Origin: Oligoflexus sp.
GTDB taxonomy: Bacteria > Bdellovibrionota_B > Oligoflexia > Oligoflexales > Oligoflexaceae
DNA length: 64,000 bases
Direction of reading: 5' to 3'
Assembly (NCBI RefSeq): GCF_035712445.1
Contig: NZ_DASTAT010000081.1
Span: forward strand, 1 to 64,000
Part shown: positions 49,422-58,805 of the stretch, piece after piece
Layout of the letters: every line of letters starts with the position of its first letter
Numbering within the stretch: position 1 is the first letter of the stretch
Translations under genes and position numbers: made by a program
Notes under the pieces: model-generated
The model's input: only the letters and a program-made list of their open reading frames with translations
What the model was told of the DNA's origin: nothing
The model's database searches: none

Positions 49422-50780
49422 ATGAAAAAATTTGGATATGCGGCCCCTTTGTTGATGCTTTTTTGCTTTGGGTGGCCGATCCTGGCCAACTCTCAGGACC
49501 AATCCTGTCGTTCTGAAAAACCCTGGCTATCTGAGACTTGCGAGGAACCGAACGGGTCTGACATCAATCATGCTTGTCGATTTGTCATGAAGAAAGAAAA
49601 GGAAAGTGGTTGGAAGAAAGAAGATTTCGCCAAAACTCTTCATCACAAGCTTATGTATGAAACCTGCGAAGGGACGACTCGGCTCACCTGTAGTACTTTC
49701 ATCAACAACCTTGTGGTCTCTTATGATCACGTTCTGAAGACTCATTTTGACGAGCCAAAGTCCGATCTGCCCTTGGCTGTCACGCTTTCCAAGCCAACAG
49801 CCCAGGCTGATTATAACCTGGAAAGGAATTTTCTTTGGGTCAAGGAAGCAGAAGGTAAAAGCCTTGATAAGATCCGGGCATTCATTGAGACGTCGAAAAG
49901 CAAGGCGACAGGGATCACCGATGACGCTTCACTGAGGAAAGTGAGCAAAGAAATTGACGCGAATCAGCGCGCGCTCAAAAGCGAGTTGCTGACTCTATCG
50001 AGGCAGGAAACTGATCTTCTGAGAATGCTGCGCAACGCAGTGGCGCAAATGCAGATCGTAGTCGGCAACAGCCGACAATTGGTTCCTAATAAATGTCGGG
50101 ATGTAAATGATAAAATCGAAAAGTACAACCAGGATACTTTGGGCTTCATCTATCAGACTCACCAGTTGATAGAATATATCGAAAAAGCTTCGAAAGAAGT
50201 CTCGGATCTTTATGTGTTGGCCATCAAGTCGAGCGAGATCACAGTCCGGAATCGCTACGCGGCTGCTGTCAAGGATACTGTCGAGTCTGCGACTGACAGG
50301 ATCAACCAGGTGTTATTTCTCGATCGCACTCTATGGGATGTCGCGAGCTGGTGGTACGATGCCAACAAGAACGGTCTGGCCAATCGCCTCCATACCCGTT
50401 ACCTTCTCTACACCGAACCTATGAGATTGCTGAATATTGAGCTTCAAACAGCACAAGGCTTTCGGACCAGACTCAGTCAGGCTGTTCCGAACGCCGGCCC
50501 CTTGCGCGATGAGACCCTTCGGAGTATTGACGACAAAATCCAGACTATTCAGGACGAGATAGATGCCCTTAAAAAGAAAGGTTTTGAGGGTCAGCTTGCG
50601 TCGCAGATAAGCCTGGCCAGGAGAAGACTGGCAGCTGTCGGAGCGGAGAACGCCAATTGCAAAAAAGTTTCAGACGATTTTTTGGCAAAGGCGGAGAAAG
50701 TCAAGTCACTCGCTGATTTTGAACAAACATCCTACCTTTATGCCACTACGGTCGAAACATGCGTGAGGAACGCCCAATGA
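49422..50780 (+). CDS. Exported coiled-coil protein
   Basis: A 452-aa protein with a signal peptide (LLMLFCFGWPILANSQ). Long helical regions between residues 150 and 410 (KSELLTLSRQETDLLRMLRN, IDDKIQTIQDEIDALKKKG). Paired Cys near both ends. Its stop overlaps the toxin ATG by 4 bases (50777-50780), so it is made together with the toxin. The coiled coil is compatible with a delivery, scaffold or adaptor protein. No family recognised. Confidence 0.65.
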   Translation: MKKFGYAAPLLMLFCFGWPILANSQDQSCRSEKPWLSETCEEPNGSDINHACRFVMKKEKESGWKKEDFAKTLHHKLMYETCEGTTRLTCSTFINNLVVSYDHVLKTHFDEPKSDLPLAVTLSKPTAQADYNLERNFLWVKEAEGKSLDKIRAFIETSKSKATGITDDASLRKVSKEIDANQRALKSELLTLSRQETDLLRMLRNAVAQMQIVVGNSRQLVPNKCRDVNDKIEKYNQDTLGFIYQTHQLIEYIEKASKEVSDLYVLAIKSSEITVRNRYAAAVKDTVESATDRINQVLFLDRTLWDVASWWYDANKNGLANRLHTRYLLYTEPMRLLNIELQTAQGFRTRLSQAVPNAGPLRDETLRSIDDKIQTIQDEIDALKKKGFEGQLASQISLARRRLAAVGAENANCKKVSDDFLAKAEKVKSLADFEQTSYLYATTVETCVRNAQ

Positions 50781-52585
50781 AAAAGCCGATCTTGAGAAAG
50801 AAAATCCTGATCTTTGCTGTTCTTCTCGCCTATTCTCATGCTCTCTTTTCCTCTGATGGCAGGACCGTGATCCTGACTGGCCCTGACGGAACTCAGATAG
50901 AAGGCGTGATCACGCCTAATGGTAATTTTTGCGTTGGAAACGCCTGTGTGCCCGTTGATTTTTGCAAGGGTGCCTGCGACGGCTACCTTGTGAATTCTTA
51001 CGAGCCATCGGAAGGTGAAGGCCTTTTTCCCGCTGTAGGCTCTGACACAGGCAGTGCTGATACGGGAGGCTTCGGCACAGGAACTACCATTACACCGCCA
51101 GGCGGTGGAGGACCGATTGACAATAGCTGGGAATCGACGTTTGGACAAAACACAACAGACATCTTCGCCAACAGACAGATAGCGCTGGACCAATCGCTCA
51201 AGAACATGGAAGCGGAATGGAACAGCATCGGAAAAGACATCGGTGCCAGGATTATGGGCAATGACCCCAATCCGTTTTCAGTAGATATAAGCGAGATCAC
51301 AGCTGCCAATGACGCTCAGATCCAGCAGACCCAGCAGGCGATCGTAGCGTATATTATGGCGTATAACGCCTGGTACGATGCTACAACTAAAAACATGGAA
51401 GCGACTCGGGACAAAATCGAGGAAATGAACAAGGAAGCTCAAGCTCGACTCGATGAGAATCTAACCAACAAGGTTCCTGTGAAGATCGAGGAAAGAACCA
51501 AGCTCTGGAAGGATCTGGAAGCCGCCAGGACCCAGACAAAGGCGAAGGCGGGTGGCGTTATCACCGCCCTGGAAAGTGGCACGCTGGTGACCCAGGGGGC
51601 GGGAGGCTTTGCGAGTTCACCGGCGAGTGTCGGCGGAGATAAAGTCAGGCGCCTCGATAAATATTTGAGTTCGGTACAGAGGTCATTGGAAGGCGAAGGA
51701 CCTCTAAGCCCGCAACGGAAAACGATCCTTGACGATGCCAAGCTTTCAAATATGCAAGCGGACAGCGCCTACGCAAAAGGGGACATAGAAGCAGGAGATG
51801 CTCTGGTTCGCATCGGCTATGCGCTTGGGGATGCGGCGATCGCATTGAGTCCTATCGTGGTTGCTGCTCTGGCTCCAGGGGCTGCGGTTGCCATCACTAT
51901 TACAGGGGCTGTGGCTATAGGAAAATCCTGGTACGAAGCCCGAACGGGGACTAGAATTTGGGATGGCTCTCCTTTAAGTGTCATGGATCGGCAGCTGGCT
52001 TATGCTGATGTGGCCTTATCAATGTTGCCGGGTGCCTCTGAGATCTTGAGTTTCAGTGGCAAGGCCGTTGCGGGCATGGTGGATAATCTTTCTGGTGTGA
52101 TCAAGTTGGGGATGGGCGAAGAATCGGCACTTGCATTGATCAATGGAACTAAAAAGCTAGCGGAGCGCCTTAATTTCGCAACGGCGGACTTAGCGCAGGA
52201 TTTTATTCGCTGGTTGAAGCGACCCGTTCACCCTAATCTTGAAGCTGGGGCGATCGGTGAAGGGGGTGATCGGGCGCTCGAAGTCATTCGAGGTCTAAGA
52301 CCCGAAGTTGCCACCCTGGACGCATCGGCTTCCTTCAAAAATCTCTCACCACCTCTAAGAAGGGGCGCCTGGGATATCATGGAGAACCTGCCTCGGGCGT
52401 TGAAAGGCGATGCTCAGGCAACTCAATTCATCAACCAATTAAGGCCACATGAGCTGACTGCTAACTACAAAGGTTGGACTTCCTTGGATCTCGTTCCAAA
52501 TAATCCTAGTGCTTCTCCGCTCCGGTTTCTTTATAAGGTCAAAGCGGACGGAATCATTGAGTGGATGATTAGGGATACCCATTAA
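50777..52585 (+). CDS. Secreted polymorphic toxin, RelE/BECR-like C-terminus
   Basis: 602 aa from the ATG at 50777 (GAGG eight bases upstream). Signal or anchor segment KILIFAVLLAYSHALFSS. A Cys-rich motif (NFCVGNACVPVDFCKGACDG, about 48-67), a Ser/Gly-rich linker, helical middle, a hydrophobic region (AAIALSPIVVAALAPGAAVA, about 335-360) and a pre-toxin-like segment (LSMLPGASEILSFSGKAVAG). The last 50 residues (LRPHELTANYKGW, LRFLYKVKADGIIEW, IRDTH) have the pattern of the barnase/EndoU/colicin/RelE fold of RNase toxins. The stop overlaps the ATG of a barstar-like gene. The nuclease call is inference from fold pattern and from the immunity partner. Confidence 0.7.
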   Translation: MKKPILRKKILIFAVLLAYSHALFSSDGRTVILTGPDGTQIEGVITPNGNFCVGNACVPVDFCKGACDGYLVNSYEPSEGEGLFPAVGSDTGSADTGGFGTGTTITPPGGGGPIDNSWESTFGQNTTDIFANRQIALDQSLKNMEAEWNSIGKDIGARIMGNDPNPFSVDISEITAANDAQIQQTQQAIVAYIMAYNAWYDATTKNMEATRDKIEEMNKEAQARLDENLTNKVPVKIEERTKLWKDLEAARTQTKAKAGGVITALESGTLVTQGAGGFASSPASVGGDKVRRLDKYLSSVQRSLEGEGPLSPQRKTILDDAKLSNMQADSAYAKGDIEAGDALVRIGYALGDAAIALSPIVVAALAPGAAVAITITGAVAIGKSWYEARTGTRIWDGSPLSVMDRQLAYADVALSMLPGASEILSFSGKAVAGMVDNLSGVIKLGMGEESALALINGTKKLAERLNFATADLAQDFIRWLKRPVHPNLEAGAIGEGGDRALEVIRGLRPEVATLDASASFKNLSPPLRRGAWDIMENLPRALKGDAQATQFINQLRPHELTANYKGWTSLDLVPNNPSASPLRFLYKVKADGIIEWMIRDTH

Positions 52586-52983
52586 TGAAAACATACAAGC
52601 TGTCTGGTCATAACATAAAAAGTCTCGGCGATTTCTTCAGGGAATTCGCAGAAATGGTTGGGGTTGAATACTTCGGTCACAACATCCAATCTTTCGATGA
52701 CTGCCTGTTCGGTGGCTATGGTTTGCAATCACCTTGCGAAATTCATTGGCATGATAGTGAGCTGTCAGCAAAATATCTGGATCATCAGTGTCTTGCCGCT
52801 TGGTGTCAGGAAGTCTTAAAAAGAAACGATTTTCCTGATGAAGACAGTCGCAGGGAAGTGGAGAAAATTCTCGACGAAGCGAGCGCAAGAGAACGTACTA
52901 TCCAGGAATTGTTGATTGAAAATATGAGATCAGCTTTTCAAAGATCGGGTGGAACAATCGACATTAATGTGGTCTTGAAATAG
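52585..52983 (+). CDS. Barstar-like immunity protein
   Basis: A 132-aa protein whose ATG shares a base with the toxin stop (TAATG). The pattern GHNIKSLGDFFREFAE, YFGHNIQSFDDCLFGGYGLQ, CEIHWHDSELS follows barstar, the barnase inhibitor family: helix 1, the YYGxNxDALxD region and the following strand. A C-terminal extension of about 35 residues. It should protect the producer from the adjacent toxin. Confidence 0.75.
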   Translation: MKTYKLSGHNIKSLGDFFREFAEMVGVEYFGHNIQSFDDCLFGGYGLQSPCEIHWHDSELSAKYLDHQCLAAWCQEVLKRNDFPDEDSRREVEKILDEASARERTIQELLIENMRSAFQRSGGTIDINVVLK

Positions 52984-53088
52984 CTGCGATACTGACAATG
53001 GCCCCCTTCGGGGGCTGCTAAATTTTGAAGCCCGATAACTTGGTATAAGGCCCAAACTCGTGGTCCTAAAATAGCTGCAATATTGCCA
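52969..53088 (+). repeat. Duplicated end of the immunity gene
   Basis: GTGGTCTTGAAATAGCTGCG (52969 onward) and GTGGTCCTAAAATAGCTGCA (53060 onward) are 24 of 29 identical over their full repeat. The first is the true gene end. The second has no gene in front of it, so it looks like the leftover 3' end of a deleted related immunity gene. Confidence 0.65.
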
Positions 53089-53162
53089 GAGAGAATGATA
53101 CTGCATCTGCTGTTCTTTAAAATTTCTGCCGTATTGGTCATAGGCGTTTCTCCCGCATTTCT

Positions 53163-53327
53163 ATGAAACCTGCATTAGTAGTTGAATCAAAATTTATTGC
53201 GCCATTGAAGACTGAAACTGATAGTCAGCTTGGAAGCTTCAAGGTCGAATGCATGTTCGGATTCGACAGCACCTTGGGCTTTCAAAAAAGATCCATTGGC
53301 ATCTCCCTCAAGATGGAATTGCGTTAG
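53163..53327 (+). pseudogene. Toxin/immunity remnant, first frame
   Basis: A 54-aa frame from the ATG at 53163 (KPALVVESKFIAPLKTETDS ...) that ends soon after 53249, where a different frame opens. No ribosome binding site. It appears to be the upstream part of a displaced toxin cassette whose frame is broken. Confidence 0.4.
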
Positions 53328-53671
53328 ACATATTGAAAGACAAACTGAAATTTTTACCTGACAGCATAGATGACGAGGTAGTGACATTCAATCCATTCAT
53401 TCCCTCCAATGCAGGCGGAACAGGGATCAGAGATTATTTGGACGAAGCTGCAAGAGTTCATTCATCCGGCGGGCAGCTGAAGATTACCGGATCAAAAGGC
53501 AATAAATTTACGCAATTACCTGGCCAAGAGGTGCTGGACCAGCTAGGCCTGGAAACCATTGTTGCACACGGGCCGCTTCTGGCCGAATATCGTAGCTTTG
53601 TTTTTCGAAGGATTGATGGCACGATAATTCCGAATGATAGTATGCTTACCAGTGTTTTAAGGAAAAAATGA
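53249..53671 (+). CDS. Probable orphan toxin C-terminal fragment
   Basis: 140 aa from an ATG at 53249 overlapping the previous remnant in another frame. Sequence LPGQEVLDQLGLETIVAHGP and FRRIDGTIIPNDSMLTSVLR resembles C-terminal toxin domains displaced downstream in polymorphic toxin loci. It overlaps the next small gene by 4 bases, a toxin-immunity-like arrangement. No signal peptide or delivery domain. Function inferred from context only. Confidence 0.45.
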   Translation: MHVRIRQHLGLSKKIHWHLPQDGIALDILKDKLKFLPDSIDDEVVTFNPFIPSNAGGTGIRDYLDEAARVHSSGGQLKITGSKGNKFTQLPGQEVLDQLGLETIVAHGPLLAEYRSFVFRRIDGTIIPNDSMLTSVLRKK

Positions 53672-54090
53672 TGCAAAAGGTGGAAGGCCATTTTGAAGAC
53701 TTGCACTGGACTGAGTGTAACATAAAGAAAACAGTGATTAACCGATCTGAAAAGAATATCGAAGTATGGGCAGAATTTCTGGAAGTCTACCCTCCCCATC
53801 CTTTTTCCAGGACCTGTAAAAGTAGCGATATCTTTATTGCCGTTTTTGAAAACGTCCATTCTTCGAAGCTTGCCATTACTGAGTATATCGGAGATGCGAG
53901 TGAAGGACAGGTAAAACCAACAGTGACAAAGGTAGACTGTTTTCGGGAAGAGAAAGAAGAAAGTGACTGTGGCAAAGAATTTTCACTAGAAGGCGTCCTG
54001 CTGGATGACTTAGGACGAAAACATGCCTGGATATCTTGGGATATTGTAGCGGAAAAGTTTTACCTTGAGCGAAAGTCACAAGAAGAATAA
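53668..54090 (+). CDS. Probable immunity protein of the orphan cassette
   Basis: 140 aa, ATG overlapping the previous stop (ATGATG at 53668). Cytoplasmic, acidic, no motif I recognise. Size and coupling suit an immunity protein. Retained downstream of a frame-broken toxin, as is common in polymorphic toxin arrays. Confidence 0.5.
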   Translation: MMQKVEGHFEDLHWTECNIKKTVINRSEKNIEVWAEFLEVYPPHPFSRTCKSSDIFIAVFENVHSSKLAITEYIGDASEGQVKPTVTKVDCFREEKEESDCGKEFSLEGVLLDDLGRKHAWISWDIVAEKFYLERKSQEE

Positions 54091-54175
54091 AGGGCCATGT
54101 TGGATATCATGGCCATAGCGCGAGTGTGTCGTGTACACTCTTTTTAACCAGTATGTGCTTGAGGTGGAAGCCCCT

Positions 54176-54787
54176 ATGAATATAGGCAGACGTATACTCC
54201 TGGCCGGTCTTGTATTTAAGTCTTCGTTGGTTGTGGCACAGGATAAGCTGTCACGTGATGACACTACCATGGAGCTTAATTTCGCCTATTCACAGCAGGA
54301 ATATGGGACGATCGCACTGGATATTCTTGCTCCTCGAATGGGAGACTGGGGGCGTCTCGGTATAAACCTGGGAGGCACAAGCTATAATGCCACTCTGTCA
54401 AGCAACAGAGATCGGTTGATGCATGTTGACCAGAAGGCCCTTGCTTGGCGCATTGATGAACCACTTTTAAATGTTGATATGGCATCATCCCCAGGTATAC
54501 ACACGTTGGGCATTGCCTCGACACTACGGGTTGGCATTCAATCGTATGAAAACTTGCTTGATGAAAAAATTCAACGAGAAGATCACTCATTTTTTGAAGT
54601 GGAGAGTCTATTCCAACTCAGAAGCCTGTTGGATGATAAAACAGGATTATGGATCAAGAGGTCTACTTTTGGGCTGGGTACTGGTTTCCGCTTGAATCTG
54701 ATCGACGAGGCGACATTCATTGGTAACAAAGGGGTGGATAGACTCCACGTTTATCCTACATTTCAGTTTTCCGCTCTTATCTTCTGA
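54176..54787 (+). CDS. Outer-membrane-type beta protein
   Basis: 203 aa from the ATG at 54176 (GAGGTGG eight bases upstream). Signal peptide RRILLAGLVFKSSLVVAQ. The rest is rich in alternating hydrophobic strands (TMELNFAYSQ, GTIALDILAP, YNATLSSN, WIKRSTFGLGTGFRLNL) and ends in Phe (FQFSALIF), the terminal signal of outer-membrane barrels. Function unknown. Confidence 0.6.
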   Translation: MNIGRRILLAGLVFKSSLVVAQDKLSRDDTTMELNFAYSQQEYGTIALDILAPRMGDWGRLGINLGGTSYNATLSSNRDRLMHVDQKALAWRIDEPLLNVDMASSPGIHTLGIASTLRVGIQSYENLLDEKIQREDHSFFEVESLFQLRSLLDDKTGLWIKRSTFGLGTGFRLNLIDEATFIGNKGVDRLHVYPTFQFSALIF

Positions 54788-55533
54788 CTGCTAAAAAATG
54801 AAGATAATCGAGCCATATATAGTGCTTTACTAACGATTGAAAAGCAAACGCGATAGAGTTCCTGGCCAAATAGAGCCGAAATACTAAGGCTGGTCAGATT
54901 GCTGCAGCTCAAAGTCTAGAAGGTTCGACAGTGGAAGGCTCAATATTAAGCCAGGGGTGAAATTCTGACGCTGTTTATGCCCAGACCGGAATAACACTGG
55001 CAATTCTCACAATTCAAATCCAGGGCCGCGCGTTCTCGTGCGGTCCTTTTTGTTTTCATCGGGTGCCATCCGATACGCCTGCGACTTTTCCCTCGTCTGG
55101 GGCTCCGCTTTGGGCCCCTCCTGCTCTTTCTCTGGGGGTTGGGTGGGGGTTGCCGATCTTGATGCCATTTCGAGCTCCCAGGGTGCTGCAGAAGCTTTGA
55201 AACTGGAGGTCACCCCTGACCTCGATGCTGTTCAATTGTTGAGCAGGGACAGCGGACATACACCAGGGGGGGCATTCCTGAAGCGTGGTAGCGGGTCCTT
55301 TCCATCATTCCAGATCCGTACAGGATGGACGTCATCGACCCGCATGATGAGGTCAGGTTCGCTTTCTAAATTCTATCTCCCTAATGACCTTTGCCACCTG
55401 CACGAACCCAACGCAGCCTACAATTGTGGCTCCTATGACAGCGTCTGTGCCGCTGAAAAATCCTCCGATAGGGGGATGGTAAGGATTGCTTAAAAAACCC
55501 ACCATTTCCTCTGTGAGCATTGCGGCTCAGGCG
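54788..55533. other. Spacer before the transposase
   Basis: About 745 bases without a supported gene. It contains the second terminator copy (55023-55051) and GC-rich stretches. I looked for a Tn3 terminal inverted repeat here; GGGGGATGGTAAGG near 55473 is a candidate left end, but I could not find its partner on the right. Confidence 0.4.
55023..55051 (+). terminator. Terminator copy 2
   Basis: GGGCC-GCGC, loop GTTCTC, GTGCG-GTCCT, TTTTT. The core is identical to the terminator at 46253. It stands over 230 bases from the nearest upstream gene, suggesting a copied or rearranged segment. Confidence 0.75.
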
Positions 55534-58500
55534 TTATGCTTCCAAGGAAGCCTCAAAAACTTTGTAGGATAGTGGATCCGGGACCTTATCCAGATTGACC
55601 GTATAATCCCCAAAGCGGTTGATATGCTCCCTCCTGTATGGAGACAACGCGGCCAAGGCTTCCCTACTAAACTCATGACCTTCGTTTTTAAGCTGCCCGA
55701 GCACCTTGCTCATTTCGTTGACCGTGTGGAGAATCACAAGGCTTGAAACAAGGTGATTATATTTGATGACCTTTCTCTGCTCATCACGGTCATTCTCGGC
55801 AATAACACCGCCGCCGCCAAAGGCTACCCATTGTGCAAAGCCGTTGAAAGCCTCGCTTTTGTTTGTGGCAGCTTGAATTGTTCGCCTCAGCTCAGCATCG
55901 CCGATATAGGAGAGCAGAAAGATTGTGCGGATGGCACGACCAAGCTCGCGGAAGGCAAAATAAACCTTATTTTTGCGGCTCTGAACGCCAAGGCGTCTCA
56001 GAACCGTTGCAGCCGTGATGTGCCCGGCCTTTATTGAGACAGCTACCCTGAGCATATCATGGAAGTGGGTTTCAATGAGGTCCCAGTCGATGGCTTCATC
56101 AAAAAGCTCATTGATGTGTTCATAGCGTGCCCCCTTTTCTGGCCGGAAAAACTTGAGATCCTTCCAGTTGCGAATCCGTGGCATGAGCTTGATACCAAGA
56201 AGGTGCGAAAGCGCAAAGACGGGCGCACTCTGCGCCTGGGTGTCGCCGTGAAGAGTATCCGGTTGGATATCCGAACGGTTTTGAAGCAGACCGTCTAGGA
56301 TATGGACCGCTTCCCACACGCCGCATGGGATAAAATGGCTGAAAAGGGCAATGTAGGTATCTGAAACATGATAGTAGCCGATTCCGCCATAGCCACCATA
56401 ACGAATGTGATACTCTGACAGCAGGTTCTGCTCATAGAGATCCCACTTGGTACCATCCGCCGACGCGTGTTTTCCCGTTCCCCAAAGCTTTGGTAATGTG
56501 AAGCGGTTATACGCGTTGATGACTTCGACGGTCGCTTCTTCAAGCGTTCCATCGGTGGCATGGCGCTGGTTGACGAGCGAAACTTGCCTTCTGTCGAAGC
56601 CCTTGATCGACCGCGCTGTCTGGCTCGGGCCAAGATTACAGCCATAGCAAAAGGTCGTCACGATATAACGTTCTCTTGGGTTTTCGATCTTGGCATCATG
56701 GCCCGACAGCGGCCCAAAGTGTTTGGTCCACCTGAGCCAATGATCGGTGTCAGCGAGAATCTCGACAATATTGATCGGAGACATTCTCTCAGCCATAAGC
56801 TGATCGAGCTGAGCAAGCCCTGCGGGCATTGCCCGCCTGTCCAGCTTGGCGATCGCCGGCTCGCCGTTCACAAGCCTTACAGCCTCATTATCTGGAAAGG
56901 ATTTATCTGCTTCTTCGGCAGCAACGGCCATTTTTTTTCGCATCTGATCTACGAATGCTTTGCCATCCATCGGAAGCCCGACTTGCTCGCCGTATATTGC
57001 GCGCTCTCTTTCAAACTCTTCCCATGAAAGAAGTTGATGACGGTAGTCACCGAATCTGTCACCCGAGCTTATGGCAAGATCGCCTGATTTCAGCTCCTGC
57101 ATCACCTGGGTAAAAAGGCAAATCTCGAAATATCGCCGCGAGACTTGCTGAGGCTTCGTGCCTGGCTTGATACCAGGGCCTGCCACCAGAGGCCACCACT
57201 TGTCAGCAACCCAGGAAAGATCAATTGCGGCCGTATTATGGAGCCATTCTCCCTTCGACCGGCGGTTTTGTAAAAGGAAAGCCACGGCTAGGATCACAGA
57301 CTTGTCGCTGCTTGTAGTGATAAGCGGCATCCCCTCAAGAAGCGAGTAGAGTGCCGAGCGGCTGCCCTTAAAAATGCGAGGCAGGAATGCCAGGTAGTTC
57401 CCACCCGCATGAGCGCCATAGGCCTCGCACTGTTCAAGGATCTTGTCGGGATCGGCACCAACAGCGGTTGTGATTGCTTCGAGACGCTTTTCGGTTGGTT
57501 CTTCAGATTTGCAAGCCGCGACGATGACCTTGCGCAGCATTGCAACCAGACTTTGTGTCTGATCAATATTGCGAAGATGGTACTGGTCGAGCGCTTCCTT
57601 TCCAAGGCGGTGCAGCTTTTGCATCCGTTTTACAAACATTTCGGCCAGATCATCAAGAGCATGTGCTGTTTGCAGGCGAATGAGCGTGGCAGCAATTGCG
57701 TAACGCTTTTTCTCTGCCAGATCACGCATTGAAGCAGCATCAAGGGACTTGGCTTCTGCGGCGAATTGCCTGATTTTTACATCAGGTATCAAGACGAATG
57801 ATTCGTCTTTAATGGCAAAATCCCGGAGCCAGCGAAGATGCTCTGTAAATTCCCGCATGTGTCCAACGGTAGGCCGCTGCGGCTCACGTTTTACTTTGTC
57901 CCAGGCGCATTTGATATTGCGTGATCCTTTTGCAAATAGGACGTCGATCTTTTTGCGACCATCTTTGCCAAGTTCCTGATAGATCAACTTATGGTAACCG
58001 CCATTGACAGTGACGCGAGCTTTCTTGGCAGCTCTAAGTATTGTTGCAAAACTTGGTAGCTCGCAACGCTGTCGCACAAGCTCCTCGATGGCCACGTTAA
58101 TAATATCTGCGAGGTCATCCTTGGTTGATGCTGCTTCCGTAACGGCAGCAATCATCGCAGCTTCGGAAGCCTTGTCATAGGGAGTAACCCGAAGAAACGC
58201 CAGAATCAGGTTCAAGTGTCTCAAGCGAGCGTTGCTTTCATCATAAGCGTGCAAGCCGTTTGGAAGCTTATCGAATCCAATGCTTTTCGCTATGTGACTG
58301 ACGATTGTTTGAGGGACATCGGCAAGCCGGGAGAAGTAGCCTAGTCGCTGGAACGTCTTGAGCAGGATCAGAAACCCTGTTCGTGGTGCCGGGCGTCGTG
58401 CATGGGTGTTGGCAAAGGCAATTTCGTCAACACTTGGTGTATAAATGCTCGCAAGTTCTTTTGCAGTCGGATGCGCCTTTAATCTGGGATAAGCCGTCTC

Positions 58501-58548
58501 ATTGACACCAATCATTGCAAAACAAACTCCGCTAACTCTATCCGACAT
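55534..58548 (-). CDS. tnpA: Tn3-family transposase TnpA
   Basis: 1004 aa, full length for the family. N-terminal domain RPAPRTGFLILLKTFQRLGY; catalytic DDE residues in HASADGTKWDLY (first Asp), TLHGDTQAQS (second Asp), and NKSEAFNGFAQW (Glu). Start at 58548 or an internal ATG at 58515 (GGAG eleven bases upstream). Replicative transposase. No resolvase gene is in the window. Whether the czc genes form its cargo is unclear because terminal repeats were not located. Confidence 0.9.
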   Translation of the reverse strand: MSDRVSGVCFAMIGVNETAYPRLKAHPTAKELASIYTPSVDEIAFANTHARRPAPRTGFLILLKTFQRLGYFSRLADVPQTIVSHIAKSIGFDKLPNGLHAYDESNARLRHLNLILAFLRVTPYDKASEAAMIAAVTEAASTKDDLADIINVAIEELVRQRCELPSFATILRAAKKARVTVNGGYHKLIYQELGKDGRKKIDVLFAKGSRNIKCAWDKVKREPQRPTVGHMREFTEHLRWLRDFAIKDESFVLIPDVKIRQFAAEAKSLDAASMRDLAEKKRYAIAATLIRLQTAHALDDLAEMFVKRMQKLHRLGKEALDQYHLRNIDQTQSLVAMLRKVIVAACKSEEPTEKRLEAITTAVGADPDKILEQCEAYGAHAGGNYLAFLPRIFKGSRSALYSLLEGMPLITTSSDKSVILAVAFLLQNRRSKGEWLHNTAAIDLSWVADKWWPLVAGPGIKPGTKPQQVSRRYFEICLFTQVMQELKSGDLAISSGDRFGDYRHQLLSWEEFERERAIYGEQVGLPMDGKAFVDQMRKKMAVAAEEADKSFPDNEAVRLVNGEPAIAKLDRRAMPAGLAQLDQLMAERMSPINIVEILADTDHWLRWTKHFGPLSGHDAKIENPRERYIVTTFCYGCNLGPSQTARSIKGFDRRQVSLVNQRHATDGTLEEATVEVINAYNRFTLPKLWGTGKHASADGTKWDLYEQNLLSEYHIRYGGYGGIGYYHVSDTYIALFSHFIPCGVWEAVHILDGLLQNRSDIQPDTLHGDTQAQSAPVFALSHLLGIKLMPRIRNWKDLKFFRPEKGARYEHINELFDEAIDWDLIETHFHDMLRVAVSIKAGHITAATVLRRLGVQSRKNKVYFAFRELGRAIRTIFLLSYIGDAELRRTIQAATNKSEAFNGFAQWVAFGGGGVIAENDRDEQRKVIKYNHLVSSLVILHTVNEMSKVLGQLKNEGHEFSREALAALSPYRREHINRFGDYTVNLDKVPDPLSYKVFEASLEA

Positions 58549-58554
58549 AGGAAG

Positions 58555-58568
58555 AAAACGATCGTTTT
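58555..58568. promoter_or_regulatory. Palindrome upstream of tnpA
   Basis: AAAACGATCGTTTT, a perfect 14-bp palindrome just before the transposase start. Possible operator or part of a recombination site. Confidence 0.5.
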
Positions 58569-58607
58569 TGGCACGTGCGAGAATACCTTTGTCTTTGCAT
58601 GTCAGAT

Positions 58608-58805
58608 TTCAAAGTCGACTTCAGTGGCATTTCAAAGTCCCCTTCATTGAGGGTTAAATGCCGACCTGACATAATGACAAAAAGTCCGGGCCCGAATCAT
58701 TGTTTAAGAGGGGCGTGAGAAACAGAAGGGAAACTGAGTGCTGCTGATGAGGATTCTTACGACAAGGTCAAGTAGCAATGGCGGGTCCGAACTTTTGACA
58801 ATAAC
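58608..58805. repeat. Repeats between tnpA and the czc operon
   Basis: Direct repeat ATTTCAAAGTC..CTTCA at 58608 and 58629. Long imperfect inverted repeat: ATAATGACAAAAAGTCC-GGGCCCG (58671-58694) against the inverse of CGGGTCCGAACTTTTGAC (58782-58805). Together they suggest a res-type or transposon-end region within the 390-base gap without a gene (58549-58936). Confidence 0.5.

Noticed and set aside
55007..55493. Open frames on both strands before tnpA
   Set aside because: They run through the terminator hairpin and GC-rich low-complexity sequence, without ribosome binding sites.
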